From: Morinoia aosen | Taxonomy: Eukaryota > Arthropoda > Malacostraca > Amphipoda > Talitridae | NCBI GenBank assembly: GCA_030386875.1 | Contig: CM059569.1 | Location: 42,695,842 to 42,759,841 of the forward strand | Direction: 5' to 3' | Length of the DNA stretch: 64,000 bases | Shown here: one piece after another, positions 54,243-64,000 of the stretch | Layout of the letters: the number at the start of each line of letters is the position of its first letter | Numbering within the stretch: the stretch's first letter is position 1 | Notes under the pieces: generated by a model | Told to the model about the DNA's origin: nothing | Database searches by the model: none | Seen by the model: the letters and a program-made list of their open reading frames with translations, nothing else | Program-made: the position numbers and the translations under genes

Positions 54243-54520
54243 GGCTGTCCTCCTCATGTCTGCCGAGGATTCCAGCGCGAGAACATAACTCCAGGTGCAC
54301 CTGACATTAAAAATTTATACTCATGCTCTCATCCCTTCATGCTTCTACTCATTTCCCTCATCATGCTTTCACTAAAATCTATCACTAGGTACACATGACA
54401 TTAAAAATGTAGACTTATGCTTTCATCCCCTCATGCTCTTACTCATGTTTCCCTTCTCATGCCTGGCAAGGATTTTAGAGCGAGAATCTAACTATAGGTG
54501 CACCTGACATTGAGAATTTC
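54243..54520. repeat. About 100-bp repeat, 2-3 copies
   Basis: GCGAGAACATAACTCCAGGT then GCACCTGACATTAAAAATTT recurs as GCGAGAATCTAACTATAGGT then GCACCTGACATTGAGAATTT. An internal TCATCCCTTCATGCT / TCATCCCCTCATGCT pair also recurs. Confidence 0.75.
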
Positions 54521-54524
54521 GATA

Positions 54525-54905
54525 AGTGTATTCAAGTCTCCATGAAATGCGTGTCACGAAACCGTATAAAATGAGTGATGCAAGCTAGTAGAACTGTAAA
54601 ACAGCGACCAACTTACTCACACCTCTGGAATGGGGTTTCAATCTATTGCCCGCATTATTCACTCTCGGGAAATTTTAGCTTTTGCTTGTTGAAACTCGTG
54701 AATTATTGACCGTTTCGTAGTTTATAAGGTTTTTGTATTCTTAATCGTGTATTATGATGAGGATTATGTTAGTCTTGACAAACAAATTCGTATACTTTAT
54801 TTTTGTGCGATGGTAAGTTTTCCAAAGAAAGAAACTCAAAAGCCAATGCTCTGCATGAGGTGGCCTGGCATTGTCTAAATAACGTCTTCAAAGTCACATT
54901 TACTA
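54525..54905. other. Spacer, no gene recognised
   Basis: Unique AT-rich sequence. Confidence 0.35.
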
Positions 54906-54907
54906 AC

Positions 54908-55085
54908 TAATACAAGTATGGCTACTCCAGCTCAAAGAAGTAGCTCATCCCAAAATTGTCTCAGTGCGCAGCATTGTTGCTCATACCGAAATTATCTCAT
55001 AGCAAAGTATATTTGGCTCATCCCAAAATTGTCTCATTGTACAGTATTGTTGGCTCATATTTCATTGTAGAGTATTGTTGGACAT
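54908..55085. repeat. Degenerate ~45-bp repeat, 4 copies
   Basis: GCTCATCCCAAAATTGTCTC and CAGTATTGTTGGCTCAT words alternate. Confidence 0.75.
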
Positions 55086-55089
55086 GTGC

Positions 55090-55485
55090 AGCTTGTTTTT
55101 GCATGTCGGTCGTGGCAGCGTTGCGTGTGCGCCTTATCTGAGCAGCGGAGGCAACCTGCGCGGTATGCGGGTGTCCCCTCGAGGTACCATTGCTTCATTA
55201 ATTACTCCCGCACACCGTGTGAAGCTCCAGCGTCTCTTGGTGCTGGTTGTCTGGCTTAGCTGCAACACAGTACCTGCAGTACTTACTGTATGAGCTGTAT
55301 TCTTGGTTCATATCATTCCCATAAATTTCTCATTTATAAGACTAAATAAATTATTAATTTATAGGAGTGATGTCCGTCCTATAAATCAGGTGATGCATAT
55401 GTCTCTCTCTTCCTAGTTTATAGGACTGATGTAAAAAGTCCTATTTTTCCGAGATCATGAATTTCGTTGTGTGCTTGAATACCAT
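55090..55485. other. Spacer with a TTTATAGG(A/G)CTGATGT duplication
   Basis: TTTATAGGAGTGATGTCCGT and TTTATAGGACTGATGTAAAA at 55359 and 55418. No gene recognised. Confidence 0.45.
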
Positions 55486-55486
55486 G

Positions 55487-57005
55487 GGACAGACCTAATC
55501 TCTCTTATAAGGAAGTATTCCAAGAAGTGTGTTCACTATCACTCTAATGAGACTTGAGTGAACATGACGGTGGCAGGACAAACCTAGTCTCAAATAAGGA
55601 AGTTTTCCAAGAAGTGTGTTCACTATCACTCTAATGAAACTTGAGTGAACATGACGGTGGCAGGACAAACCTAGTCTCAAATAAGGAAGTTTTCCAAGAA
55701 GTGTGTTCACTATCACTCTAATGAAACTTGAGTGAACATGACGGTGGCAGGACAAACCTAGTCTCAAATAAGGAAGTATTCCAAGAAGTGTGTTCACTAT
55801 CACTCTAATGAAACTTGAGTGAACATGACGGTGGCAGGACAAACCTAGTCTCAAATAAGGAAGTTTTCCAAGAAGTGTGTTCACTATCACTCTAATGAAA
55901 CTTGAGTGAACATGACGGTGGCAGGACAAACCTAGTCTCAAATAAGGAAGTTTTCCAAGAAGTGTGTTCACTATCACTCTAATGAAACTTGAGTGAACAT
56001 GACGGTGGCAGGACAAACCTAGTCTCAAATAAGGAAGTTTTCCAAGAAGTGTGTTCACTATCACTCTAATGAAACTTGAGTGAACATGACGGTGGCAGGA
56101 CAAACCTAGTCTCAAATAAGGAAGTATTCCAAGAAGTGTGTTCACTATCACTCTAATGAAACTTGAGTGAACATGACGGTGGCAGGACAAACCTAGTCTC
56201 AAATAAGGAAGTTTTCCAAGAAGTGTGTTCACTATCACTCTAATGAAACTTGAGTGAACATGACGGTGGCAGGACAAACCTAGTCTCAAATAAGGAAGTT
56301 TTCCAAGAAGTGTGTTCACTATCACTCTAATGAAACTTGAGTGAACATGACGGTGGCAGGACAAACCTAGTCTCAAATAAGGAAGTTTTCCAAGAAGTGT
56401 GTTCACTATCACTCTAATGAAACTTGAGTGAACATGACGGTGGCAGGACAAACCTAGTCTCAAATAAGGAAGTTTTCCAAGAAGTGTGTTCACTATCACT
56501 CTAATGAAACTTGAGTGAACATGACGGTGGCAGGACAAACCTAGTCTCAAATAAGGAAGTATTCCAAGAAGTGTGTTCACTATCACTCTAATGAAACTTG
56601 AGTGAACATGACGGTGGCAGGACAAACCTAGTCTCAAATAAGGAAGTTTTCCAAGAAGTGTGTTCACTATCACTCTAATGAAACTTGAGTGAACATGACG
56701 GTGGCAGGACAAACCTAGTCTCAAATAAGGAAGTTTTCCAAGAAGTGTGTTCACTATCACTCTAATGAAACTTGAGTGAACATGACGGTGGCAGGACAAA
56801 CCTAGTCTCAAATAAGGAAGTTTTCCAAGAAGTGTGTTCACTATCACTCTAATGAAACTTGAGTGAACATGACGGTGGCAGGACAAACCTAGTCTCAAAT
56901 AAGGAAGTTTTCCAAGAAGTGTGTTCACTATCACTCTAATGAAACTTGAGTGAACATGACGGTGGCAGGACAAACCTAGTCTCAAATAAGGAAGTATTCC
57001 AAGAA
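55487..57005. repeat. 87-bp satellite, about 17 copies, very homogeneous
   Basis: Unit GGAAGTTTTCCAAGAAGTGT then GTTCACTATCACTCTAATGA then AACTTGAGTGAACATGACGG then TGGCAGGACAAACCTAGTCT then CAAATAA. A single diagnostic T-to-A change (GGAAGTATTCC) marks copies at about 55507, 55771, 56119, 56554 and 56989, giving intervals of 3, 4, 5 and 5 units. Divisible by three, so the minus strand is open for 496 codons of a 29-residue cycle; I treat this as satellite, not a protein. Confidence 0.97.
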
Positions 57006-57485
57006 TCTCTCATGTGAAATGTGAGTGAGCCAGACGACGACAGGACCGACCCAATAGTAGCACGAGTTAAGTGTGTCAATACTTTCGGACTTCAGGAACT
57101 CCTCAGTGAGGTGCGCTGAATAGAATTGAGCTGAGGGGTTTTTGGCTAGGTGATTTTGCAATGAGGAAGGTAAAAATTCTGAAGCTCCCGAAAGAGCGTC
57201 CACCTTCTTTCGTTATTCATGTCAGTTAGGCCGGTCCTACCACCGTCTTGCTCATTCGCATTTCATTTAGGGAGACCAACAGGTAGGGAACGAGGTAGGC
57301 TGTCCGGTGCGTGTAGTTAGGGCTGAGGTTGCAAGGAGCTGCTGGATGATCATGACTCTCGAATGAAATGCGAGCAAATCGGTGGTTGGACAGACCTAAT
57401 CTCACAAATAAGGAAGTTGTCCAAGATTCTCAAATGAAGTGTGAGTGAGGAAGACGGTGGTAGGACAGACCTAATTGACTCAGCA
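57006..57485. repeat. Diverged 87-bp monomers, one inverted
   Basis: AATGTGAGTGAGCCAGACGA (57018), GAATGAAATGCGAGCAAATC with AAGGAAGTTGTCCAAGA (57360-57430) and GAAGACGGTGGTAGGACAGA (57449) are decayed direct monomers. CCTACCACCGTCTTGCTCAT then TCGCATTTCATTTAGG (57237-57272) is a monomer in inverted orientation. Confidence 0.8.
57065..57215. repeat. Dispersed ~150-bp repeat, copy 1
   Basis: AGTGAGGTGCGCTGAATAGA, AATTGAGCTGAGG and AAGAGCGTCCACCTTCTTTC match 58800-58960 in order. Confidence 0.75.
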
Positions 57486-57654
57486 GCCAAAGAAGCAGGT
57501 TAGGTTCGTTCATAAATTAAAGGAATAAGGTGAGGTGCCGGTGAGGGCTGAGGTGGCGCTGAGGTGAGCATGACGGACGACACGCTCAACGGATCAGCGG
57601 CTCAAATAACTGAGCGTGACCTGCCCCCGGATACCGGGTCACTGGGCCGGGTCG

Positions 57655-57905
57655 CTGTCGGGGTGCTTTTCCCCTCTTTAAGTGGGGGTGGGTGCGCTTT
57701 TCCCCTCTGAGGGGGAAACTTGGGGTTGGGTGTTTGTGGGTGTGATTTTCTCCTCTCTGAGGAGGAAACTTGGGGGTGGGTGTTTTTGGGTGCTTTCCCC
57801 TTTCAAAAGTTGGGAAGTCAAGGACAGGTGTTTTCGGGTGCTTCTCCATTCTCAAAGTAGGGAAGCTGGGTTCAGTGTTTTCGGGTTGCTTTAACCCACT
57901 CAAAG
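57655..57905. repeat. G-rich ~55-60-bp repeat, 4-5 copies
   Basis: GTGGGTGTTTTTGGGTGCTT and CCCCTCTGAGGGGGAAACTT units decay to the right. Multiple G-tracts on the plus strand could form quadruplexes. Confidence 0.8.
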
Positions 57906-58357
57906 TGGCGAAATTAGTCGCTAGTTTTTTTAGGATAGTCCTGTCTGGGAATAGGCCTGGGTAGCTAGATGTCGTAGTTTGTGTCCAAACGTTTCAAATA
58001 TAGCTGTGGATGGTCAAAGTTTATTTAAAAAAGATTAATTTGTAAACGTTGGCTAATCTGCGAAAAGTGTGCTAAAGTGTTTCGTAAAGTTAGATGACCA
58101 TAGTTTTGTGATAAAGCGTGGTTGATGTCACTGCTGCTGCTGATTCTTATACGTGTTGAATAGTGAATAAACACTTCACCTGCCACAGTGCTGGTTTGTG
58201 TCGTGTTGGTGTGTCACGACTCATTTGCAGTAAAAATTAGATCGGTGTTATCTTTTTAACAGCTGCCTGTAACTTTTTGCGAACTGTGTACGGATACTAC
58301 GAGTATGTGCCACCAAAATCACCGATCCACTTCCAATAGTTGTGCCAATTTCCAGTC
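57906..58357. other. Spacer, no gene recognised
   Basis: No open frame or repeat of note. Confidence 0.35.
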
Positions 58358-58361
58358 TTAA

Positions 58362-58540
58362 CTTTTTTACCGTCTGCATTTTTGTACTCATTACCGTTAT
58401 CACAACTACCGTCATGAGACTGGTATCAGGTTGTCACCGACATCTAAGTAAGGAAGGAACTGCCTCTCGGGCAGTGAACTTCAGAGATGATATAGGGAGA
58501 AATTCAACAAGAACTACAATATATTAAGGCTATTCGTGGT
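58362..58540 (-). mobile_element. TTAA-flanked MITE, family B, copy 4 (truncated)
   Basis: CTTTTTTACCGTCTGCATTT after TTAA (58358-58361), then TACTCATTACCGTTATCACA, colinear with 21069-21283. The hairpin-bearing end is missing after about 58540. Confidence 0.7.
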
Positions 58541-58799
58541 AACAGTTAGATGGATGACTGAGCATAAGTCTCTGCTCGAGCGATTAATTTGTATTGCTTC
58601 TACTGTTTGAAAGCCTGTACAATTTTACGTAAAATAACGCTCACATTTTCCATTTCGCAAGACCTGCCAGACCAGGAACCAAATCGTCTGCAACGCCGGG
58701 CATTGTTTGCTGTTGCGTTCAACATTCCAAGTGAAAGCCATGCCGCTCAAGGAAGCAATCACGACACAAAGCTATGATTAATTAACCGTATTTTCACTA

Positions 58800-58960
58800 G
58801 GCACGACTGGAGTGTGTTGATACGTACTTACCTCAGTGGGGTGCGCTGAGTACGTACAATTGAGCTGAGGCGTGTTTTGAGAAGGTGCTTTTGCTCAGAG
58901 AAAGGCAAAATTGCTGGAGCTTCTCGAAGAGCGTCTGCCTTCTTTCGTTATTTTTGTTAC
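58800..58960. repeat. Dispersed ~150-bp repeat, copy 2
   Basis: CAGTGGGGTGCGCTGAGTAC, AATTGAGCTGAGGCG and AAGAGCGTCTGCCTTCTTTC match 57065-57215. Confidence 0.75.
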
Positions 58961-58964
58961 AATG

Positions 58965-59465
58965 GAAGCATATTTCTTGTCACTTTTTGTAAGAGATTTG
59001 TGCTCGTTTCTCTGCATGATAGTTGTAGTTGTTGTGATAGGAGCAATCATTGTTATTATTGTTTACCAGGTTCCTCTTTTCAGTTCAAACCATGTTTTTT
59101 AATTCGAATCGTATAACGTTTGGAATGAAAATATCTGATAGTTTTAATTTTTCAATCTATGAGGTGCTTGAGAAATATAAAATTAGAATAAAGTTTTACG
59201 TGGAACTTACGTTGAAATTTTTTTCGTGCAAGTTGACACGAGTACTTAAAAAGTAGATCCCACTTCGTCGTTCACTGTCGTATTGAGGCGCAGAAAATAT
59301 CTTGTTACACGCAGTGCCGGGGCTGCCTCTCGTCCATTTCTACCGCTTACGGCGTGTGATGCGAACCTTGCATCTTAATGGAGAGTTGCGTATGTGCGGA
59401 CAGGTGTGTGCAACAGTTCTGTGCAACAGTTCTGTGCTATCGCATACCTTCTGTATTGTAGTACG
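58965..59465. other. Spacer, no gene recognised
   Basis: Two overlapping frames (58877-59116) include a hydrophobic stretch (CSFLCMIVVVVVIGAIIVII), consistent with a chance membrane-like run. No supporting context. Confidence 0.3.
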
Positions 59466-59467
59466 AT

Positions 59468-59655
59468 GTACATAGTACTACATACAAAGTAGTACATACC
59501 CTTATATACATACATACATCGAAGTACATACACAGACATAAATCATAGTACATACAAATGCACACATATCGAAGTACATACACATACATGCATCATAGTG
59601 CATACAAATACACACACATCGAAGTACACATGCACATACAGTTGTACATACACAT
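59468..59655. repeat. ACAT microsatellite with 40-bp periodicity
   Basis: CATCGAAGTACATACACA and AATCATAGTACATACAAATG units alternate, three to four copies. Confidence 0.85.
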
Positions 59656-59819
59656 TATACTACGGTGTGCTCGCTACGTTGCGTGCTGCGCTGTCGACAG
59701 TACGCGGAGCGGCTGCGATGAGTATCAGAACTTTCCTCTCATCCGTGCTGGCAGTGATGCCGTGATCGACGTGAGGTCCCGTCTTGCGAACCCGGATGTG
59801 TGGAGCCTTGCTTGCTGCT

Positions 59820-60020
59820 TGACAGTGCTTGTGTGGCAACCGGTGTCCTGGTTGACACTGGTTGGCACTGCTTGTGTGGCAACCGGTATCCTGGTTGACA
59901 CTGTGGTTGACACTGCTTGTGTGGCAACCGGTATCCTGGTTGACACTGCGTGTGTGGCACTGGTATCCTGTTTGACACTGTGGTTGACACTGCGTGTGTG
60001 GGACCGGTATCCTCGAGGGG
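59820..60020. repeat. TTGACACTG...GTGTGGCAACCGG repeat, 5-6 copies
   Basis: GCTTGTGTGGCAACCGGTAT then CCTGGTTGACACTG recurs with spacing of about 33-60 bp, ending in a run of about ten G (60018-60028). Confidence 0.88.
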
Positions 60021-60064
60021 GGGGGGGGGTTCTGGTGGGTGATTTTTGCGCGTTAAATTTACGT

Positions 60065-60385
60065 GAATTTGGATGGGAATTACAATATTCTAACCAAGTC
60101 AGCTATTATTATTTATGAAAGCTTGTGCTGCTGATTTCGAGGAAAAATCAATTTCAAATGCGTATTCTTGAATATTTATATTTTTATGGGAATTATAATA
60201 TTCTAGCTAAGACGATTGATCTTCATGAAATCTACTGTTACTGATACCGAGAAAAAGTCGATTTCATATAAGAATTCGTGAATTCTTATATATTTATGAA
60301 ATTTACAATATTCTAATTACGATGATTGATATATATGAAATTTTTAGCCACTAGTACCGAGAAAATATAAATTTCAAATGGGTTT
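60065..60385. repeat. About 110-bp repeat, 3 diverged copies
   Basis: GGGAATTACAATATTCTAAC, GGGAATTATAATATTCTAGC and GAAATTTACAATATTCTAAT start successive units, each followed by TTATGAAA and CGAGAAAAA(G/T) blocks. Confidence 0.8.
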
Positions 60386-60439
60386 ATCAGTTTCACTGAA
60401 TTGAATACGGTGAAAATGAATGTTTCTTATGCAGCAGTG

Positions 60440-60610
60440 AAGCAAAAACAGCCTTTCCTCTTACACAGATAGAAAGTGTTATTTTACCTCTACATTATTG
60501 AAAGTATTAATCCTCTCAAACTTGAATTATAAATAGATTTTCTATTGGAGGTGATGACGTTATTTAAAGTTTACTGACTGCCTGGGTAGCATAGATACAG
60601 TTTCACAGTA
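60440..60610. repeat. Direct duplication, copy 1
   Basis: GTTATTTTACCTCTACATTA then TTGAAAGTATTAATCCTCTC and TGGGTAGCATAGATACAG match 60998-61155. Confidence 0.8.
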
Positions 60611-60997
60611 CAGCTGCTGACAGCCAAGGATCACTGCCCACCCCGCGTTGAAGTTTCCATGTTTACCTGTATTGAATGTGCACTTTGGTGGAGACAAGCT
60701 TTGCTGTGAAATGCATAATCGGTATTCAATTATTTCATGCTATTTTTCTGGTCACATAGTGTGTCACAGCATTACGGTAATATTATGTTCGATACGTACT
60801 GAAATCGAAGCCTTTTCACACGCCGCGGTGAAACTTTATATGTATGTTCATTACGTAAACTGAGGAAATTTTTTCAATATTTATAGGTTGTTGAAGTATT
60901 CGTTTACTCTGATCCAAGTATGGTATGCTTGCAATTTAGCTTGTCTGATCATTTGCCCAAATTATTGAGGCAGCACCTGAGCTAAATACAATCACTG

Positions 60998-61160
60998 GAT
61001 TTTCCCTCATACACGGATAAAAAGCGTGTTATTTTACCTCTAGATTCTTGAAAGTATTATTCCTTTCAAATTTGAATTAAGTAAATTCTTTAAGGAAGTT
61101 AACGTATATGATTTCGTTCAGAGACTTCCTTGGTAGCATAGATACAGCTTCAATGGTTAT
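60998..61160. repeat. Direct duplication, copy 2
   Basis: GTTATTTTACCTCTAGATTC then TTGAAAGTATTATTCCTTTC and TTGGTAGCATAGATACAG. About 80% similar by eye to 60440-60610, offset 560 bp. Confidence 0.8.
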
Positions 61161-61164
61161 TTCA

Positions 61165-62725
61165 TCATTATGAGGCAGGAGGAGAGCGTGGGAATGTTCT
61201 TGCGAGGGTGCAACATTCGAGTGTCGTGTGGAGTGACCCGATGCTGCTCTGCCATCTTCATCATAGCAAGTGAAATGATCTTTTCCAGTCACAACTGACC
61301 GGTTTGTCTGCATTATTATTACTGAATTTTAAGACCGTATAGTGTTGATGCGCGGATGGACCAAATACTACTCGTTGCTATCATGTAGTCTCCTATCAAA
61401 GTGTACTCTATGACTGCTCTGTACGTATGTTTTTTTTATTTTATTTTATTTTCTTTGACATAGATGCAAGTCTAATGGATTAAATAGAAGGAAGGAACGT
61501 TCAATCTTAGAAAATTAAATGACTTTGAAAAATTAGTTACACAAGAAACAAAAGTAAAAAATTCAATAATCGCCAGTCAAAAAATGAGTTATTTTGGGAG
61601 GAATCCTGTACGACATGTATCATAACTGTCCGTTACAACCGTATGAAATTACTTGATTATCAACACCGAGAGCATGAGGGCAAGCCGTTGAACGGACTAT
61701 TTCGTGTAGTCTGCTCTGCGTGAGGCAGCAGCTCTCGATTCGTACGCCGAACTCTGCACTTTAGGCTTCGTGCCTGCACGCACTTCTTACTTGCGCGTAC
61801 TTCCCACCTGCACGCACTCTATACCTTCGTGCTCTCTGTACGAGCCGCACTGTAACGCCTCAACGGGAACCACCTGCGCGGAACCATCTCCTCATCAGCG
61901 CTGCGTGCTGCCTTTACGGTCACTCTCTTTCGCCGTACATGAGGGATTTTCTGAAAGGAAATGCATGTTCACACTTCAATGATGGTTTTCTTGTGTTGCA
62001 TAAGTTGAAATTTCGAGAAAGACACTCTCGGCTTCATTTTTGTTGTACGATGTTCTAAAAGCGGTTATTCCAAACTGTTCGTAAGTTCCTTGATTGCTCT
62101 TTTGTATCATCTTATGGGGTTTTTGTTTGAGACTTTTTTTTAATATGAATTTTGTTCAGAAATTCTTATACCTTTTGGAGTTTTCGTAACTTCTTACAAC
62201 TTTCATTAAGTCTTTCTCATTTCTTGAATATTTTATCTTGAATGATTTGAATCCTTGTACTTTTTTGATCTGCTGCAAGTTTTTCTCGGTTGTCAGACTT
62301 GCCCACCTACAATTGTGCAATAAAATAATTTTGTGCAAGTTATAAACATTTTCCCTGGAATTTAGGCTGAGATGAACGTTCGAAATGTTCTCGAGACGCT
62401 TTGTTCTATCGATACTTCTTGTATCAGTGCTACAGCTTTTTGTCGGGTTTCTTTCTCTCGTTTTACTTTTTTAAGAAAAACCAATGCATGGTGCATTAGT
62501 ATTTCGTAGCGTAAATATGAAGTATAATTAAGCTATCGTTACGTGTATTTTCGATTCATGCTGTAGAATTCAAAGATAATTCTTCAATGAATCTTGTTGG
62601 AGACAGCGGCCCCATCGTTACTCATTGTCGGACTTCCGGAGGTCGGAGGTTTAAGTTCTGTGTGTCTTGGACGCCGTTTGGTGGCGTGGAGAGAGAGCAA
62701 AGTCACTCATAAGGGATGCGATTGT
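61165..62725. other. Spacer, no gene recognised
   Basis: GC-richer at 61700-61940 (CTGCACGCACTTCTTAC / CTGCACGCACTCTATAC duplicated), AT-rich elsewhere. Frames of 60-78 codons without motifs. Confidence 0.4.
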
Positions 62726-62727
62726 TT

Positions 62728-62850
62728 TTATGCACCTTGTGCATTGATTCTTCGTTCTCCTAACTCCATACTAAGTCGTGTCTTCATCCTTCCTCTCTTT
62801 GAACATCTTTGTCGTGGTATAGGGAGGCTAAATGTTTCTTATAATCAATT
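62728..62850 (+). mobile_element. Dispersed family G, 3' fragment 2
   Basis: TTATGCACCTTGTGCATTGA, CTAACTCCATACTAAGTCGT and TATAGGGAGGCTAAAT match the 3' half of 49988-50292. Confidence 0.65.
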
Positions 62851-63590
62851 TATGGATGCGATTAATGGAGGAATGTTGCTCGGTTGCCCTACCTGTGTGT
62901 TGCATGCTAGAGTAGGGAGCAGAGTTCCCTAGGCATTTTAGTATTGGACGCGCTTTTTTTGAAGATTTATAGTCCTTATAAATGAAAATTGTAATTTATA
63001 AGACTGGATGTTCTCTGGAAGAATAAGTTGTCATCAAGACTAGACATGCGTTCGAACTGAACAATTCAAATTTAAAGATTGAATATTTTATAAACTGAAT
63101 ATATGTTTTTCGATTGAACATCTAAAAAAAAAGAACTTTCTGATTTTTAAGGTAAACATTCTTCTTTGCGGCCTCTTTGTGTGGGGAACAACACCGTCTT
63201 CACAGACGCATTATGCTCTTGAGAACTAGTTTAAGCCGTGTATGTCTCTTGCCTGCTGTCATGGAGACGGACTGTCTGTCTCCTCTTCGACGGCCCACTT
63301 CCCAGCACTGGAGTATTGCAGTATTGCTGCATGGCAGGAATACACTTACTCTTTTATGTATTTACCAGAAATGTTAACTTCTGCATGTCTACAAAAAAAA
63401 ATGAATTTTTTATGTTTAAAAAAATTAATTTGTGTATATTTACGAATATTTCAATTTTTGTATTTGTACAAAAAAGTTAAAGTTTTCTATATTTAAATTT
63501 TTGTACAATTATATTTATGGGGCTGTTTCAAAATCTGTAAAATAAGTACTTAGTGCCTTTTACAATGGTAGTATTTTTTGTGTATTTATG
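62851..63590. other. AT-rich spacer, no gene recognised
   Basis: Oligo-A/T-rich with overlapping short frames (63177-63496). No array or known motif. Confidence 0.4.
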
Positions 63591-63912
63591 GAAATTAGTG
63601 CTCTCAGGGGGAAAATATGAGATCCCGAGAGCTAATTCTTAAGTAGGTCTTTTTTATGTTGAATTAGAGTAAGTTTCTTTTGTAACTTTTATTTTTTTCG
63701 GTTTACTTCTGTCTTTCTTTCTGCACCTATTACTTTTCTCCTTCAATTTTATCTTGTTTCATAAACATCTTTCAATCTTGCTGTTGCTATGTGCCGGGTT
63801 TGTGAGCTTACCTTGTATTTAGATCCCTCGTTCATTTCATTCCTTGCAAGATAGTGCTTTATTTTTTCCTTTGGGTACACCTTTGTTGTGGTCTACGAGT
63901 TAAAGTTAACCT
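63591..63912 (+). mobile_element. Dispersed family G, full-length copy 3
   Basis: GAAATTAGTGCTCTCAGGGG, TTTTTTTCGGTTTACTTCTG, TCTGCACCTATTACTTTTCT, TTTTATCTTGTTTCATAAAC and TAGATCCCTCGTTCATTTCA follow the family order; more diverged than the other full-length copies. Confidence 0.65.
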
Positions 63913-64000
63913 TATTCTTTTTTATATATCTATGTCTAGTGAATTTAGTTTCATTGTTATGAAGTATAGTTATAAAGTATACGTGCAAAGAGTTACGTGT

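Noticed and set aside
55495..56985. 496-codon minus-strand frame with a 29-residue repeat
   Set aside because: It is the translation of the 87-bp satellite, open only because 87 is a multiple of three and the monomer lacks a stop in that frame. Near-identity of synonymous and nonsynonymous sites and no known fold argue against a protein.
58911..59102. Small membrane protein
   Set aside because: A Val/Ile-rich run in a short frame overlapping a dispersed repeat; likely chance.
1..64000. Bacterial or viral contamination
   Set aside because: No compact genes, operons or viral hallmark genes; eukaryotic transposons and satellites throughout.

Overview
This window looks like repeat-rich intergenic DNA from an arthropod nuclear genome. 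A decapod crustacean is my best guess, with moderate confidence. The reasons are: no operons or prokaryotic gene density; a mariner transposon with TA target duplications; a decayed LINE reverse transcriptase of a kind I recall as common in crab and shrimp sequences; a short (TTAGG)n run, the arthropod telomere motif; and two copies of a tRNA-derived SINE. One 500-base run of N is an assembly gap. I find no convincing intact host gene. Nearly all long open frames are translated tandem arrays.

Layout. 0-6 kb: a stop-containing minus-strand coding remnant with 23-residue repeats (STPR-like), then 28-, 17-, 75- and 13-bp tandem arrays, a SINE and a (TTTC)n-tailed retroposon end. 7-16 kb: a decayed mariner-type remnant with a strong hairpin, local duplications with TG/TGTA microsatellites, a 50-bp array, a TTAA-flanked MITE and a second SINE. 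17-19.5 kb: a broken LINE reverse transcriptase, the gap, a 13-bp purine array and a hAT-like MITE. 20-36 kb: a run of TTAA-flanked (piggyBac-like) MITEs of three families, mixed with 21-, 20/40-, 22-, 15-, 37- and 39-bp arrays. 36-51 kb: several copies of one roughly 320-bp dispersed family, all on the plus strand, plus large 65-bp and 19-bp satellites and a 44-bp array. 51-54 kb: a mariner interrupted by a second, unclassified 1.86-kb inverted-repeat transposon; its transposase reading frame is open but has lost the DNA-binding region. 55-64 kb: a homogeneous 87-bp satellite with diverged and inverted edge monomers, further duplications, and more copies of the 320-bp family.

Nothing here forms a pathway. 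The elements relate through transposition (nested insertions, non-autonomous families probably mobilised by absent autonomous partners) and through local tandem amplification. The items most worth following up are the nested transposon pair at 51,015-53,821, the STPR-like remnant at 841-1,122, the dispersed 320-bp family, the three TTAA-flanked MITE families, and the higher-order structure of the 65-bp and 87-bp satellites. Family names come from memory of typical motifs, since no database search was possible.
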